Below are positions 1 to 11,790 of a DNA stretch of 64,000 nt, piece by piece. Below the pieces are notes generated by a model. That model saw only the letters and a program-made list of their open reading frames with translations. It was not told where the DNA came from and did no database searches. The stretch lies in NCBI RefSeq assembly GCF_014083865.1, contig NZ_JACEFA010000009.1:40002-104001 (forward strand), read 5' to 3'. The stretch is from Paraliobacillus salinarum. Lineage in GTDB: Bacteria > Bacillota > Bacilli > Bacillales > Amphibacillaceae. Both the position numbers and the translations under genes were made by a program. Positions within the stretch are counted from its first letter, which is position 1, and each line of letters begins with the position of its first letter.

Positions 1-1048
1 AACCTTCGCTACGAGATAGTTTAAACATATCTAACATATTCGTTGCATTTTCTGAACGAACACCATAGCGCACACCGTCAAAACGTGCAAGGTTTGCAGA
101 AGCTTCAGAAGAAGACAGTAAATAATACGCTGCTACTGCATATTTAGAGTGTGGAAGAGATACTTCTTCCCATGTTGCACCTAAATCTTCATATACTTTA
201 AGTGCTTGAAGAACAGATTCTTTTACTTCAGGATCGATTCCTTCTTGTAAGTATTCCTTAGGCACAGCAATTTTTAATCCTTTAACATCTTCTTTAAAAG
301 CATCACTGTAGTTTGGCACTTCTAAATTAGCAGAAGTAGAATCCATTTTATCGTGTCCAGCAATTGCTTGAAGCACATGTGCGTTGTCTTCTACTGTTCT
401 TGTAATTGGGCCAACTTGATCTAATGATGAAGCAAATGCTACAAGACCAAAACGAGAAACTAATCCATAAGTAGGTTTTAATCCTACAACGCCGCAAAAT
501 GCCGCTGGCTGACGAATGGATCCACCTGTATCAGAACCAAGTGAAAAGAACACTTCATTTGCTGCTACGGCTGCTGCTGAACCACCACTTGATCCACCTG
601 GGACATAATCTGTGTTCCATGGGTTACGTGTAGCTGCATAGCTTGAGTTCTCATTGGATGATCCCATCGCAAACTCATCCATATTTAATTTACCAATTGT
701 AACGGTGTTTTTATCTTCTAGTCTATCTACAACTGTTGCATTATAAAGTGGATCATTAAAGTTATCTAACAATTGACTTGCACAAGTTGTACGTAGTCCT
801 TTTGTTACTAGATTATCTTTAATTCCAGCAGGGATACCAAATAATAGATTGTCTTGCTCATGAGCTAATTTCTCTAATTCATTTGCCTTTTCACGTGCAC
901 CTTCTTCATTTAAGGTTAGGAAGGCATGAACTTGGTCATCTACTTCATTAATTCGTTCGTATGATGCATCTACTAAATCGGTAATGGTAATCTCTTTTTT
1001 ATGTAGCTTTTCTTGTAGTTCCTTCAATGTATAATCAAATAACGACAT
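1..1048 (-). CDS. gatA: Asp-tRNA(Asn)/Glu-tRNA(Gln) amidotransferase subunit A (partial)
   Basis: GatA is the amidase subunit of GatCAB. It releases ammonia from glutamine to convert Glu-tRNA(Gln) to Gln-tRNA(Gln) in the cytoplasm. The gene starts at the ATG at 1048 ([10 protein letters not shown]) and runs off the left edge, so about 349 of a usual ~485 residues are present. The amidase signature is clear: the catalytic-lysine segment GIPAGIKDN, then [12 protein letters not shown], then [18 protein letters not shown]. It lies 15 bp downstream of gatC on the same strand, the usual gatCAB order, so gatB should follow just outside the window. Identification is by family motifs and synteny. Confidence 0.97.
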   Translation of the reverse strand, partial: MSLFDYTLKELQEKLHKKEITITDLVDASYERINEVDDQVHAFLTLNEEGAREKANELEKLAHEQDNLLFGIPAGIKDNLVTKGLRTTCASQLLDNFNDPLYNATVVDRLEDKNTVTIGKLNMDEFAMGSSNENSSYAATRNPWNTDYVPGGSSGGSAAAVAANEVFFSLGSDTGGSIRQPAAFCGVVGLKPTYGLVSRFGLVAFASSLDQVGPITRTVEDNAHVLQAIAGHDKMDSTSANLEVPNYSDAFKEDVKGLKIAVPKEYLQEGIDPEVKESVLQALKVYEDLGATWEEVSLPHSKYAVAAYYLLSSSEASANLARFDGVRYGVRSENATNMLDMFKLSRSEG

Positions 1049-1063
1049 GCTTTGTTTCCCTCC

Positions 1064-1354
1064 CTATTCTAATATAGATGGCACGCGGAATTGGCCGTCT
1101 TTAACATCTGGCGCGTTCTTTAGTGCATCCTCTTTTTCAATCCATTTTCTAGGTTCATCTTTACGCATTACGTTTTTCAAATCTAATACGTGTGTTGTTG
1201 GTTTTACGTCTTCTGTATCTAGCTCATTTAAAAGTGTCGCATAGTTAATAATGTCACCTAGCTGTTTCGTCATTGTCTCTACTTCTTCATCTGTAATAGC
1301 TAATCTTGCTAAGTGTGCAACGTGCTTCACTTGTTCTTTTGAAATTTCTGACAT
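1064..1354 (-). CDS. gatC: Asp-tRNA(Asn)/Glu-tRNA(Gln) amidotransferase subunit C
   Basis: GatC is the small stabilising subunit of GatCAB and wraps around the GatA/GatB interface. The 96-residue product has the family's normal length and opening ([20 protein letters not shown]), with the conserved C-terminal RKDEP and FRVPSILE elements. An SD-like GGAGGTGG lies upstream of the ATG at 1354. It is the first gene of the gat operon here. The ~85 bp between it and camS are AT-rich and presumably carry the gat promoter, which I could not pin down. Confidence 0.97.
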   Translation of the reverse strand: MSEISKEQVKHVAHLARLAITDEEVETMTKQLGDIINYATLLNELDTEDVKPTTHVLDLKNVMRKDEPRKWIEKEDALKNAPDVKDGQFRVPSILE

Positions 1355-1438
1355 ATCTGTCCACCTCCAGCTTTTTTTCTACGTAAATATACAATACTTA
1401 AGATAATAGCAAATAATTGATACTATTATCAACTTTAC

Positions 1439-2617
1439 TTAATCATAGATATGCACATTTGGCTCTTTTTCTCCTGCTTTTCGATAGATTAAGCTTTCTT
1501 GTTTATCGCTAGAAGTAATGTTAACTTCTAAGTCAAAATGATCTTCAAACCCATCTACAATTAAGCCATAAACATACTGTGTAAATCCTACTACTTCTGC
1601 TTTTCCTTTAAATCTAATCGGTATTTCTAAAGTGAGTTTCTTTAATTGGTCATCAACATAGAACCCTTCTCCAATTACTCCTACATAATTCGGAAAATAC
1701 TCTGATACATCTATTTCAAAATCTTCTAAATTAGCATTTGTATCAGGGTCAATGTCTGTTAATTCAGATGAAGGATATAGAACATATTCTTCATTAATTG
1801 CTTTCCAATCTTTAATCGTGGAACTTCCACCTTTAACGTTTGTTTTAGCGACAAAGTTTCCTGGTACGAGGGAATCTCTTCCTTCTTCTCGATAAATGGC
1901 AACCATAATCGGCACATCATCTAATCCATCCATTTGACGCATACGATTAACTACTTCTTTCGCCACCCTATTTGCTTCACTCAGCATTTTTTTCTTTGAA
2001 ATATCTTCATAATAATATGGACCACCTACTTCGGTTTGGAAGCGATAGTTAGATTTCATCGCAATTGCAATAGAAACCCCACCTAATTGTACGGCATTTT
2101 CACTCGTTTTCATTAAATAATTTTGTTCTAAAATGTGAGAAACATATTTCGGATTGTTTCGTTCTGCTTCGATTAACTCTTCCTTATCCTTTTCGTCCAC
2201 ATTAGGGAGTGCTGGATTAAGACCCAACGGATTATCCTTCCCAGAATCTTCTTTTGCATATCTTTCCAACCATTTATATACGACATCAGAAGTGAGTTTC
2301 TGTCCTTCTTGGAAATAGTAATCATCTGGATCGTATACTTCGGTTGAATGCCTCCGTAATCCTTGTTCAATTGCATCAATATCTAAACGATTGGCAATTT
2401 GGTTTGTTATTACTCCGCGCGACTGGCTCATCTTGTATGGTAATAACACTTGATACTCTTGTTCAGATACACTGTGGCTAGGTATAATCGCAGTTTCTCC
2501 ACTATCCTGTTCTGATGTGTTATCCTCCACTACATCCTCTTTATTGTCATAAGAAGGGGCACAGCTCGCTAATATAATTAAAGCAGCAATGCTCATCGTT
2601 GCTATTTTTTTATTCAA
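1439..2617 (-). CDS. camS: CamS family sex-pheromone-type lipoprotein
   Basis: This 392-residue lipoprotein belongs to the CamS/YerH family, whose prototype contains the enterococcal pheromone peptide cAM373 in its signal sequence. The N-terminus is a lipoprotein signal: two lysines, a hydrophobic stretch (ATMSIAALIILASC) and a lipobox ending at Cys19. The mature protein should therefore be anchored on the outer face of the membrane. The body is acidic and hydrophilic. Position immediately downstream of ligA matches yerH in B. subtilis. The biochemical role of the family in Bacillaceae is unknown. Any peptide released from this signal sequence would be around ATMSIAALIILAS, and pheromone activity is not implied. 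Confidence 0.92.
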   Translation of the reverse strand: MNKKIATMSIAALIILASCAPSYDNKEDVVEDNTSEQDSGETAIIPSHSVSEQEYQVLLPYKMSQSRGVITNQIANRLDIDAIEQGLRRHSTEVYDPDDYYFQEGQKLTSDVVYKWLERYAKEDSGKDNPLGLNPALPNVDEKDKEELIEAERNNPKYVSHILEQNYLMKTSENAVQLGGVSIAIAMKSNYRFQTEVGGPYYYEDISKKKMLSEANRVAKEVVNRMRQMDGLDDVPIMVAIYREEGRDSLVPGNFVAKTNVKGGSSTIKDWKAINEEYVLYPSSELTDIDPDTNANLEDFEIDVSEYFPNYVGVIGEGFYVDDQLKKLTLEIPIRFKGKAEVVGFTQYVYGLIVDGFEDHFDLEVNITSSDKQESLIYRKAGEKEPNVHIYD

Positions 2618-2641
2618 TGTTCGCTCCTCCTTCCCTAAGAA

Positions 2642-4678
<2,037 letters not shown>

Positions 4679-6916
4679 TTATTGTTTGGTAATCGGAGCA
4701 AATTTCGCTAACAAACGTTTAATACCAGTTGGTGCAGGAAACGCAATATCCAGCTCCATTGATTCACCTTGTCCGGTAACTTTTACTACTGTACCTTGTC
4801 CCCATTTTTTATGATCTGCTTTATCGCCAACTTGCCAGCCTACCTTTTCTCCACCTGTCGTTGTCTGTTTTGCTCGTCTCTTCACAGGAACAGGCTCTTT
4901 AGGTGTGGTTGCAAATGGGTTTGTGCGGGACTCTTGCTTCTTATTAAATCCAAACATCTTTTCCTTTGCTTCTTCCATTCCTTCTAATAAATCATCAGGA
5001 ATTTCATGAATAAAGCGACTAATAGGGTTCAAATTCGTCCGACCGAATAATGTTCGCATTTTTGCATGGGATAGATGAAGAATTTTTTCTGCTCGGGTAA
5101 TTCCAACATAAGCAAGCCGACGTTCCTCTTCCATTTCTTCATCATCCATAAGTGAACGACTGTGCGGAAAGACGTTTTCTTCCATCCCAATTAAAAACAC
5201 AACAGGAAATTCAAGCCCTTTTGCTGCATGTAAAGTCATCATGGTTACTTTATTATCTGCAAATGGGTCATCATCCATACGGTCTATATCAGCCACTAAA
5301 GCAAGGTCGGTAAGAAAGGCAAGTAATGTTTTATCTTCGCTGTTCTTTTCAAAATGCTTACTTACGGTTTTAAATTCTTCTATGTTCTCTAGACGACTTT
5401 GTGCTTCAATGCTTCGCTCATTCTTTAGCATTTCTTCATAGCCTGTTCGTTTTAATACCTCTTCCACCATATCTGTAGCAGTTAAGAACTCTTGTTGTTG
5501 TGTCCATTGCTTGATCATTGCACCAAAGTCAGCTAATGATTTTGCCGCTTTTCCACTTACGCCTGCAAAATCAACTTCCTGAACGGCAGTATAGAGTGAT
5601 ATATCATTGCTAGCTGCATATGCCTGAAGCTTCTCTAATGACGTTTTTCCTACGCCTCGTTTTGGTTCATTCACTACTCGAGTAAAGCTAATATCATCAT
5701 CAGGATTGGAAATCAAACGTAAATACGCCAAAATATCTTTAATTTCTTTACGATCATAGAACTTTGTACCGCCGACAATTTGATAAGGTATGTTTGCCTT
5801 CACAAACGTTTCCTCGACTGCACGAGATTGTGCGTTCGTACGATACAAAATCGCCATATCACGGTAGTTATATCCTTCCGACTTCAGATATTCTTCTATT
5901 TTATCTGCAACATAAAGTCCTTCATATTGTTCTGTTGCCGCTTCATGATAATAAATTTTTGATCCTGATGTATTGTCTGTCCATAGTTTCTTCGGCTTTC
6001 GACCTGGATTATTTACTATAACACTATTTGCCGCTTGTAAAATAGATTGAGTTGAGCGATAATTTTGTTCAAGTAAAACCACATGTGCATTTGGATAATC
6101 TTTTTCAAATGACATAATGTTTTGAATATCTGCACCACGCCAACGATAAATGGACTGATCGGAATCTCCCACTACACAAAGGTTCTGAAAACGAGCTGCT
6201 AGTTGTTTTACAAGAAAGTATTGTGCATGGTTTGTATCTTGATACTCGTCGACATGAATGTATTGAAAACGTCGTTGATAATACTCTAGTACTTCAGGTA
6301 CACGATCAAATAAGCGGATCGTTTGCATGATTAAATCATCAAAATCCAACGATTGGTTTTTGATTAATGTCTTTTGATACCCTTCGTAAACGACTGCAAT
6401 TTGTTGTTCATAGAAATTACCCGCTTCTTCCTTGTATTGCTTTGGGGTAATTAAGCTATTTTTTGCTGAACTAATTGCACCAAGCATGGCACGTGGGTCG
6501 AATTTTTTTGAATCGATATCTTTATCTTTTAAAACTTTTTTAATAACAGATAATTGGTCCCCACTATCTAAAATAGAGAAATTACGACTATATCCAATTC
6601 GTTCAATATCTCTTCTTAAAATCCGTACACACATGGAGTGAAAAGTAGACACCCATATCTTATCTGCTTCTGGGCCAACTAAACGAGCCACTCGATCCTT
6701 CATTTCTCGTGCCGCTTTATTAGTAAACGTAATTGCAAGAATACTGCGTGGAGATATTTCCTTTTCATCTAATAAATAGGCAATACGATGTGTTAAGACA
6801 CGTGTTTTTCCACTACCGGCTCCTGCCATAATTAGTAATGGTCCATCGGTTTTTCTTACTGCCTCTTGTTGTTTTTTATTTAAACTTTTAATTAATGTTT
6901 GAATTGCTTGGCCCAT
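4679..6916 (-). CDS. pcrA: ATP-dependent DNA helicase PcrA
   Basis: PcrA is the essential 3'-5' superfamily 1 helicase of Gram-positives, the UvrD counterpart. It acts in repair, in rolling-circle plasmid replication and in clearing RNA polymerase or recombinase from DNA. The 745-residue product shows Q-motif LNKKQQEAV, Walker A AGAGSGKT, motif [10 protein letters not shown], motif [17 protein letters not shown], motif [15 protein letters not shown] and motif [15 protein letters not shown]. The C-terminal tail ends in a Tudor-like segment ([17 protein letters not shown]) that contacts RNA polymerase in characterised homologues. SD AAGGGCGGTG precedes the ATG. The gene is 16 bp downstream of pcrB. 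Confidence 0.98.
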   Translation of the reverse strand: MGQAIQTLIKSLNKKQQEAVRKTDGPLLIMAGAGSGKTRVLTHRIAYLLDEKEISPRSILAITFTNKAAREMKDRVARLVGPEADKIWVSTFHSMCVRILRRDIERIGYSRNFSILDSGDQLSVIKKVLKDKDIDSKKFDPRAMLGAISSAKNSLITPKQYKEEAGNFYEQQIAVVYEGYQKTLIKNQSLDFDDLIMQTIRLFDRVPEVLEYYQRRFQYIHVDEYQDTNHAQYFLVKQLAARFQNLCVVGDSDQSIYRWRGADIQNIMSFEKDYPNAHVVLLEQNYRSTQSILQAANSVIVNNPGRKPKKLWTDNTSGSKIYYHEAATEQYEGLYVADKIEEYLKSEGYNYRDMAILYRTNAQSRAVEETFVKANIPYQIVGGTKFYDRKEIKDILAYLRLISNPDDDISFTRVVNEPKRGVGKTSLEKLQAYAASNDISLYTAVQEVDFAGVSGKAAKSLADFGAMIKQWTQQQEFLTATDMVEEVLKRTGYEEMLKNERSIEAQSRLENIEEFKTVSKHFEKNSEDKTLLAFLTDLALVADIDRMDDDPFADNKVTMMTLHAAKGLEFPVVFLIGMEENVFPHSRSLMDDEEMEEERRLAYVGITRAEKILHLSHAKMRTLFGRTNLNPISRFIHEIPDDLLEGMEEAKEKMFGFNKKQESRTNPFATTPKEPVPVKRRAKQTTTGGEKVGWQVGDKADHKKWGQGTVVKVTGQGESMELDIAFPAPTGIKRLLAKFAPITKQ

Positions 6917-6932
6917 CTATGTCACCGCCCTT

Positions 6933-7619
6933 TTAAATCTGCTTTACTGCACGTACTGTTTGAATAGCTTGGTTAAAGTCTTCATACAAGCTGTTTCCTA
7001 CAACAATGACATCTGCATACTCTGCCATTTCTTTTGCTTGTTCTTTAGTTGTAATGCCCCCACCATAAAACAGTTTCGTTTGATCCAATTGCTTTTTCAC
7101 CTGTTTTACTAATGATGGATCACCATATGTCCCGCTATATTCTAAATAAAAGATAGGCAGATGGAATAAGTGCTCCGACATTTGGGCATAGGCGACCACA
7201 TCGTCATCACTTGGTACAAAACAATTCGCATGGGTAAAAGCCTTTGCTTCTGGATTAACGATACAATAGCCTTCCGCGATAAGCTCGTCCCAATCTAGTA
7301 TATGTCCAAAATCTTTTACTGCTTGATGTTGTATATCCATCATCCATTTTTTATCCTTACTATTTAAAACCATTGGTATATAATAAAAATCAAAACCAGG
7401 AGTTACTGCTTCCATTGTTGATACTTCTAAAATGCACGGAACGGTGTATCTGCGAATTTGACTTAGTAAATCCAATACGCCATCTAGTGTGACATCATCC
7501 GTACCACCAACGATGATAGCATCTGTTCCTGATTCACAGATCTGTGCTAGTTTATCATCTGATATTTCTTTGTTTGGATCTAATTTAAATACATGTTTCC
7601 ATTCTTTCCAATTATACAA
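6933..7619 (-). CDS. pcrB: Heptaprenylglyceryl phosphate synthase PcrB
   Basis: PcrB transfers a heptaprenyl chain to sn-glycerol-1-phosphate, giving an archaeal-type ether lipid precursor in Bacillales. The TIM-barrel sequence carries the family's phosphate- and substrate-binding segments: KLDPNKEISDD, DAIIVGGTDDVT, YLEYSGTYGD and FYGGGITTKEQA. An ATG at 7634 is in frame, but GGAGG lies inside that extension, 8 nt before a TTG at 7619. Starting at TTG gives MYNWKEWKHVFKLDPNK and 228 residues, matching the B. subtilis protein length, so I place the start there. It is the first gene of the pcrB-pcrA-ligA-camS cluster. Confidence 0.95.
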   Translation of the reverse strand: MYNWKEWKHVFKLDPNKEISDDKLAQICESGTDAIIVGGTDDVTLDGVLDLLSQIRRYTVPCILEVSTMEAVTPGFDFYYIPMVLNSKDKKWMMDIQHQAVKDFGHILDWDELIAEGYCIVNPEAKAFTHANCFVPSDDDVVAYAQMSEHLFHLPIFYLEYSGTYGDPSLVKQVKKQLDQTKLFYGGGITTKEQAKEMAEYADVIVVGNSLYEDFNQAIQTVRAVKQI

Positions 7620-7718
7620 AATGATAGCCTCCATCCACTACTAATCCATTGTTTCATTATATCAAAAATATCGTTTTTTTCATCCTTTGACACAGATTAA
7701 TTTTGGTTTTCTACTATT

Positions 7719-7762
7719 TAAAAAACTGTACCGATGATTGTTATGTACAATCATCGGTACAG
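7719..7762 (-). terminator. Rho-independent terminator after the Gfo/Idh gene
   Basis: A perfect 15-bp stem (CTGTACCGATGATTG with its complement, 7726-7740 and 7748-7762) with a 7-nt loop is followed on the minus strand by six T residues. It sits 6 bp past the stop of the oxidoreductase and separates it from pcrB. Confidence 0.93.
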
Positions 7763-7768
7763 TGAGTA

Positions 7769-8755
7769 TTACTTATCTGCTGGAAAGGTTAGTCCGATTT
7801 GTTTTCTTGCTTCTTCTAGGATTGTGGCTGTCGTGTAAGATTTTTCGTACGTATTAACTGGTGATTCAGTTTGTCCTGCATGAATGGCATCAATAAAGCC
7901 TTTCGCTTCGTAATACATCGAATTCTCTTTTTGCGGGCGAGTAATATCTTCTATTGTTCCATCCTTATAGTAAATTTCTACTTTTGTCGGACGACTGATT
8001 TTGTCTATTACGATAGATCCTTCTTCACCTTGAATTTCAGATGGCAAATAGGAATTTGTAATTTTTGAATACATTACTGCACCGTTTAACTCATCATAAT
8101 CAAACATTACACTTCCTTGTCCATCTACTCCTGAGTCTAGCATATATGCATTGGCATATACTTTATTTGGCTTACCAAAAAGGGCAACCATTGGATAAAT
8201 ACAGTATATTCCTATATCCATTAATGAGCCATTTGATAATTCAGGTTTAAATGCATTCAGAACTGTACCTTCTTTATACGCATCATATCGTGATGAATAT
8301 TGGCAAAAGCTTGAGAAATACCGACGAACCTGACCAATCTTATGTAGGTTGTCTTGTATTGCTTGGAAATTCGGCAAGAACGTCGTTTTCAAAGCTTCCA
8401 TCAAGACGACGTTATTTGCTTTTGCAACATCAAACATTTCTTGTACCTCTCTTGTATTCGAGGCCATCGGTTTTTCAACAATGACGTGTTTGCCATGCTG
8501 CATCGCTTGAATCGCTTGCTTTGCGTGAAATGCATTGGGACTTGCTATATAGACAGCATCTAGCTTATCATGTTGAAAAAAAGCGTCTAAATCTGTAAAT
8601 GTTTCTATAGAAGCCTCGAACTTATTCGCAAATTCCTCTGCTTTTTCTTTTGTTCGAGAATAAACACTCGTTAATTCAAATTCTTCTATTTCTGATGCTC
8701 CATTAATAAAACTTTCGGTAATCCAATTCGTCCCGATAATACCAAAACGGACCAT
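7769..8755 (-). CDS. Gfo/Idh/MocA family oxidoreductase
   Basis: This is an NAD(P)-dependent oxidoreductase of the Gfo/Idh/MocA family, 328 residues. The N-terminal Rossmann fold begins RFGIIGTNWI, a slightly altered GxGxxA-type loop. The EKPMASNTRE motif holds the family's conserved Glu-Lys-Pro, and DIGIYCIYPM lies in the C-terminal substrate domain. The family acts on sugars, inositols and related polyols, and the substrate here cannot be read from sequence. An ATG 18 nt upstream is in frame, but AGGAGG sits 8 nt before the ATG at 8755, which decides the start. It follows yerC by 22 bp and ends at a strong terminator, so it forms a small unit with yerB-yerC. Confidence 0.9.
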   Translation of the reverse strand: MVRFGIIGTNWITESFINGASEIEEFELTSVYSRTKEKAEEFANKFEASIETFTDLDAFFQHDKLDAVYIASPNAFHAKQAIQAMQHGKHVIVEKPMASNTREVQEMFDVAKANNVVLMEALKTTFLPNFQAIQDNLHKIGQVRRYFSSFCQYSSRYDAYKEGTVLNAFKPELSNGSLMDIGIYCIYPMVALFGKPNKVYANAYMLDSGVDGQGSVMFDYDELNGAVMYSKITNSYLPSEIQGEEGSIVIDKISRPTKVEIYYKDGTIEDITRPQKENSMYYEAKGFIDAIHAGQTESPVNTYEKSYTTATILEEARKQIGLTFPADK

Positions 8756-8777
8756 TATACCCCTCCTAGTCAAACTA

Positions 8778-9086
8778 TTAATTATCTTTTTGTTCTGAGT
8801 CTTGCAAACGCCCTAACACCATCTGATAGCCATCATTTCCGTATGTCAAACAGCGCTTTACACGCGAAATTGTTGTTGTTGATGCTCTAGATTCTTCAAC
8901 AATTGCGTGATACGTTCGTCCTTCTTCTAGCATTTTTGCTACTTGTAGTCGTTGAGCGAACGATTGGACTTCACTCATCGTTGCTATATCATCAAAAAAT
9001 TGATAGCATTCCTCTCTTGTTTCAAGGGTTAGAATTGCATCAAATAACTGATCTAATTGCTCCCCGCGCAATTTATCTATTTGCAT
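8778..9086 (-). CDS. yerC: YerC/YecD family TrpR-related protein
   Basis: This small DNA-binding protein of the TrpR-like YerC/YecD family is about 102 residues. The sequence QIDKLRGEQLDQLFDAIL is typical of the family. A helix-turn-helix follows: SFAQRLQVAKML, GRTYHAIVEESRAS and TTTISRVKRCLTYG. Start codons at 9095 and 9086 are both possible. The upstream AAAGGATG is only 3 nt from the first and about 12 nt from the second, so the second (MQIDKLRG) is slightly better. It follows yerB as in B. subtilis. The family is named for similarity to the Trp repressor, but its target genes and ligand are not known to me. Confidence 0.9.
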   Translation of the reverse strand: MQIDKLRGEQLDQLFDAILTLETREECYQFFDDIATMSEVQSFAQRLQVAKMLEEGRTYHAIVEESRASTTTISRVKRCLTYGNDGYQMVLGRLQDSEQKDN

Positions 9087-9106
9087 GTAGTTCATTCATC
9101 CTTTCA

Positions 9107-10135
9107 TTATTCAGTAATCGTCACACCTTCTAAGCCTGGGCTAGATGGAATTACATTGATCCATGTTTTCCCTGGTACTAATCCAACAGGTTCCCCCTGT
9201 CTGACAGGAATAATTTTACCGTCGCGATTTTCCCATTGAATTTTTTGAACTTTACCTTTTTGTAATAAGTATGCATTACCACCAGATGTTAAATCAATTT
9301 CTCTTCTACCTGCACTGTCTACAACCTTATGATATGTTTCTAAAATAAACACGTTATCTAATTGAATAGGTGCTTCTGATTTCAATTCCTTTGTCTGGCT
9401 TTGTCCATTAAAACGCTGATATTTCTCTGTTTCTGTATCATAAACATATCGTACTGGAGTCGAATTATAATTAAATGATACTTCTGTCGCTGCACCGCCA
9501 TCAATAGTAGCTTCTTCATCTAAAAATTCTAAAACCTTATGATTAGCAGTAATGTCGTACCCTTTTTGTTCAGCTACATCATAAACAGATTGAAACTGTA
9601 AATATGAATTGTGAGGGGCTACTCGTGAGCTTGAGCGCTTAAATAAATGACCGTCATTATCATAATAAGCACCATTTAAATAGTCAGCCGCTCCTCCTGC
9701 TAGCATATCTTCAATAAACCCAGCCGCTCCATGATAGACATATAATGCGCCATAATCATCAGCCGTATTAAAATAATATGGACGTGCACTTCTTACCGGG
9801 CCAACTTCTTCAGGCTGTTCACTTTGGTAAATCGCCATAAAGCGTGTAATATTTCCTTCTGCTAAAATTTCAAAAACAATATCTGCTTTCGATAACCCTG
9901 TTTGAGGCCTTGCTTTCGGATGATTATTAACCATCACAGCAACAGCCCGATTGTCTACGGTTTGATTTGTTTTTACACCAGTTAACGGATATGTATTCGA
10001 TAACTCTTGTTTGTCTGAAACTTCAGGTTCTTTTTTTGGCTCTAAGTCCTCTCCAGCCTTTTCATCTTTAGAGCATCCAACTGTCAAAAAAAGAAGTAGG
10101 ATAAAAAAAGAAATGATGACTGATCGTTTTTTCAT
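9107..10135 (-). CDS. yerB: YerB family DUF3048 lipoprotein
   Basis: This is a DUF3048 (YerB) lipoprotein. The N-terminus MKKRSVIISFFILLLFLTVGC is a lipoprotein signal with the lipid-attached cysteine about 21 residues in, so the protein should be membrane-anchored outside the cell. The body has the family's conserved ARPQTGLSKADIVFEILAEG and GPVRSARPYYF elements. An ATG 24 nt upstream is in frame but lacks an SD and would put eight extra residues before the signal peptide; AAAGGATG lies upstream of the chosen ATG. Function is unknown in the family. Position next to yerC is conserved with B. subtilis. Confidence 0.9.
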   Translation of the reverse strand: MKKRSVIISFFILLLFLTVGCSKDEKAGEDLEPKKEPEVSDKQELSNTYPLTGVKTNQTVDNRAVAVMVNNHPKARPQTGLSKADIVFEILAEGNITRFMAIYQSEQPEEVGPVRSARPYYFNTADDYGALYVYHGAAGFIEDMLAGGAADYLNGAYYDNDGHLFKRSSSRVAPHNSYLQFQSVYDVAEQKGYDITANHKVLEFLDEEATIDGGAATEVSFNYNSTPVRYVYDTETEKYQRFNGQSQTKELKSEAPIQLDNVFILETYHKVVDSAGRREIDLTSGGNAYLLQKGKVQKIQWENRDGKIIPVRQGEPVGLVPGKTWINVIPSSPGLEGVTITE

Positions 10136-10372
10136 TGTATACGCACATCCTTTATTCATTATCTGGTTTCTATCATTTCCATTGCTAATACTTTATTTGA
10201 TTATAACAAACTTAATCGGAACTATCATTGATTTATTTGTTAAACGAAAAAAACGCTGTTGACCGTTATCTATGAATCAAACAAAAGTACTATTTTCAAT
10301 AATTAAAATTGATAGCTATTTGACTATCTATCTGTTATGATTTAATCTCTATTTTTTAATAAGGAAAATTCA

Positions 10373-11701
10373 ATGTTTCACAATATTAATTATAGGGTAA
10401 TAAAGAAACTATATTACTTCCAGGAGGAAAATTATCATGCACCAAGAAAAAAATTGCCTTTTCGGCAAAAAATCCAGTTTAGAATAGTTATATCTCTCGT
10501 TTTAGTTCTATTATTTAATACGACCATCTCTAATTTTATTATTAATCTCATTGAAATGACCAACATTAACTTAGGAGTCATTGGTATCTGGTTAAATAAT
10601 TTTATGAATATTATTGTAGCTACACTATTAATTAGTGTCTTATTACAATACTTCATTCTACGACCTATCAAACAGATGGAGAAGAAAATCCAATTGTTTG
10701 AAAACGGCGATAGCGATGTACATATTGAATTGAAAGAAACAAATGAAATTGGGTTATTAGGAGCTAGATTAAATCTATTATTTGATAATATTAGACAATT
10801 TCAGAGCAGACAACATAAACAAATCCAAGTAGTGGAGGATAAATCAACAAGCATTTCAAAAAATATGAATGAACTTACAGATAAGATCACTTCGCTGCAT
10901 CAACATTTTGAGACTATTACAGCATCTTCTCAAGAACAATTAGGCGGCTTTGAAGAAACATCAGCCGTAGCAGAAAATATGAACGAAAAATTCAAGTCAA
11001 TCGCTTCTGAAGTAAATAACATTACTACATCATTTAACTATATGAAAATAAAAACAGAAGAAGGAGTAGTGAAAATTAATCACTCCTCTAACATTATGGA
11101 AGAAATAGCTGCTAGCTCAGAGAGTGCGAAGAATAGCATGGTAGAGCTAGCTGAGGAAGTCAGAAAAATTGTTGAAATTGTTACAGTAATTAATGATATC
11201 TCAGAACAAACAAATTTATTAGCATTAAATGCTTCCATTGAGGCTGCAAGAGCCGGCGAAAATGGGAAAGGTTTTTCTGTTGTAGCAGAGGAAGTGCGGA
11301 AACTTGCAGAAAGATCCGTTGAAGCTACAAAGCAAATTAAGAATACAGTAAGTCACGTCCTTCAAGACGTAGATTACATTACTAAACAATCAGAAAATCG
11401 CGCCCAACATATTAATGAAGAAGCAAAAAAAATCTTATCCATAAATGAAGGTTTTGAAGACATTGCATCAAACATTGTTGCTAAAATTCGTGTAATTGAA
11501 AATGTGAACCAACATACACAAGAAGTAACAATATCAAGTGATGAAATCTCCACAACAATGGAACAGCTAACAACAAAAACAGAACAAACAACAGATAGTA
11601 TAATGGATCTAAACACAACGGTAACAAACGCTTTAACAAAAACTAAAGAAGTTGAAGACGAAGTACATGAATTAAACTCATCTTTTAAAACCATTATATA
11701 A
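10373..11701 (+). CDS. Methyl-accepting chemotaxis-type transducer without ectodomain
   Basis: This 442-residue chemoreceptor-like transducer would pass signals to CheA/CheW. Two membrane helices (about residues 36-60 and 74-96) are separated by only ~13 residues, so there is no external sensory domain. A HAMP-like segment ([18 protein letters not shown] onward) and a long coiled-coil signalling domain follow. The conserved hairpin tip reads [21 protein letters not shown] then [15 protein letters not shown]. It probably senses a membrane or cytoplasmic cue. AAGGA lies 8 nt before the ATG at 10373. A stronger AGGAGG sits inside the gene at ~10420, before an out-of-frame ATG that gives only 16 codons. 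It faces the BCCT gene across a shared terminator and is absent from the B. subtilis layout at this position. Confidence 0.93.
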   Translation: MFHNINYRVIKKLYYFQEENYHAPRKKLPFRQKIQFRIVISLVLVLLFNTTISNFIINLIEMTNINLGVIGIWLNNFMNIIVATLLISVLLQYFILRPIKQMEKKIQLFENGDSDVHIELKETNEIGLLGARLNLLFDNIRQFQSRQHKQIQVVEDKSTSISKNMNELTDKITSLHQHFETITASSQEQLGGFEETSAVAENMNEKFKSIASEVNNITTSFNYMKIKTEEGVVKINHSSNIMEEIAASSESAKNSMVELAEEVRKIVEIVTVINDISEQTNLLALNASIEAARAGENGKGFSVVAEEVRKLAERSVEATKQIKNTVSHVLQDVDYITKQSENRAQHINEEAKKILSINEGFEDIASNIVAKIRVIENVNQHTQEVTISSDEISTTMEQLTTKTEQTTDSIMDLNTTVTNALTKTKEVEDEVHELNSSFKTII

Positions 11702-11714
11702 AATTCACATTAAC

Positions 11715-11756
11715 AAAAAGCGTTAGATAGCTAATAAGGCTTATCTAACGCTTTTT
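11715..11756. terminator. Bidirectional terminator between chemoreceptor and BCCT gene
   Basis: A 15-bp perfect stem (AAAAAGCGTTAGATA at 11715-11729, complement at 11742-11756) with a 12-nt loop has an A-run on one side and a T-run on the other. It can therefore terminate transcripts arriving from both convergent genes. Confidence 0.93.
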
Positions 11757-11790
11757 CTACTAACACGTAATTGAAGTGCTTCATTTTATT

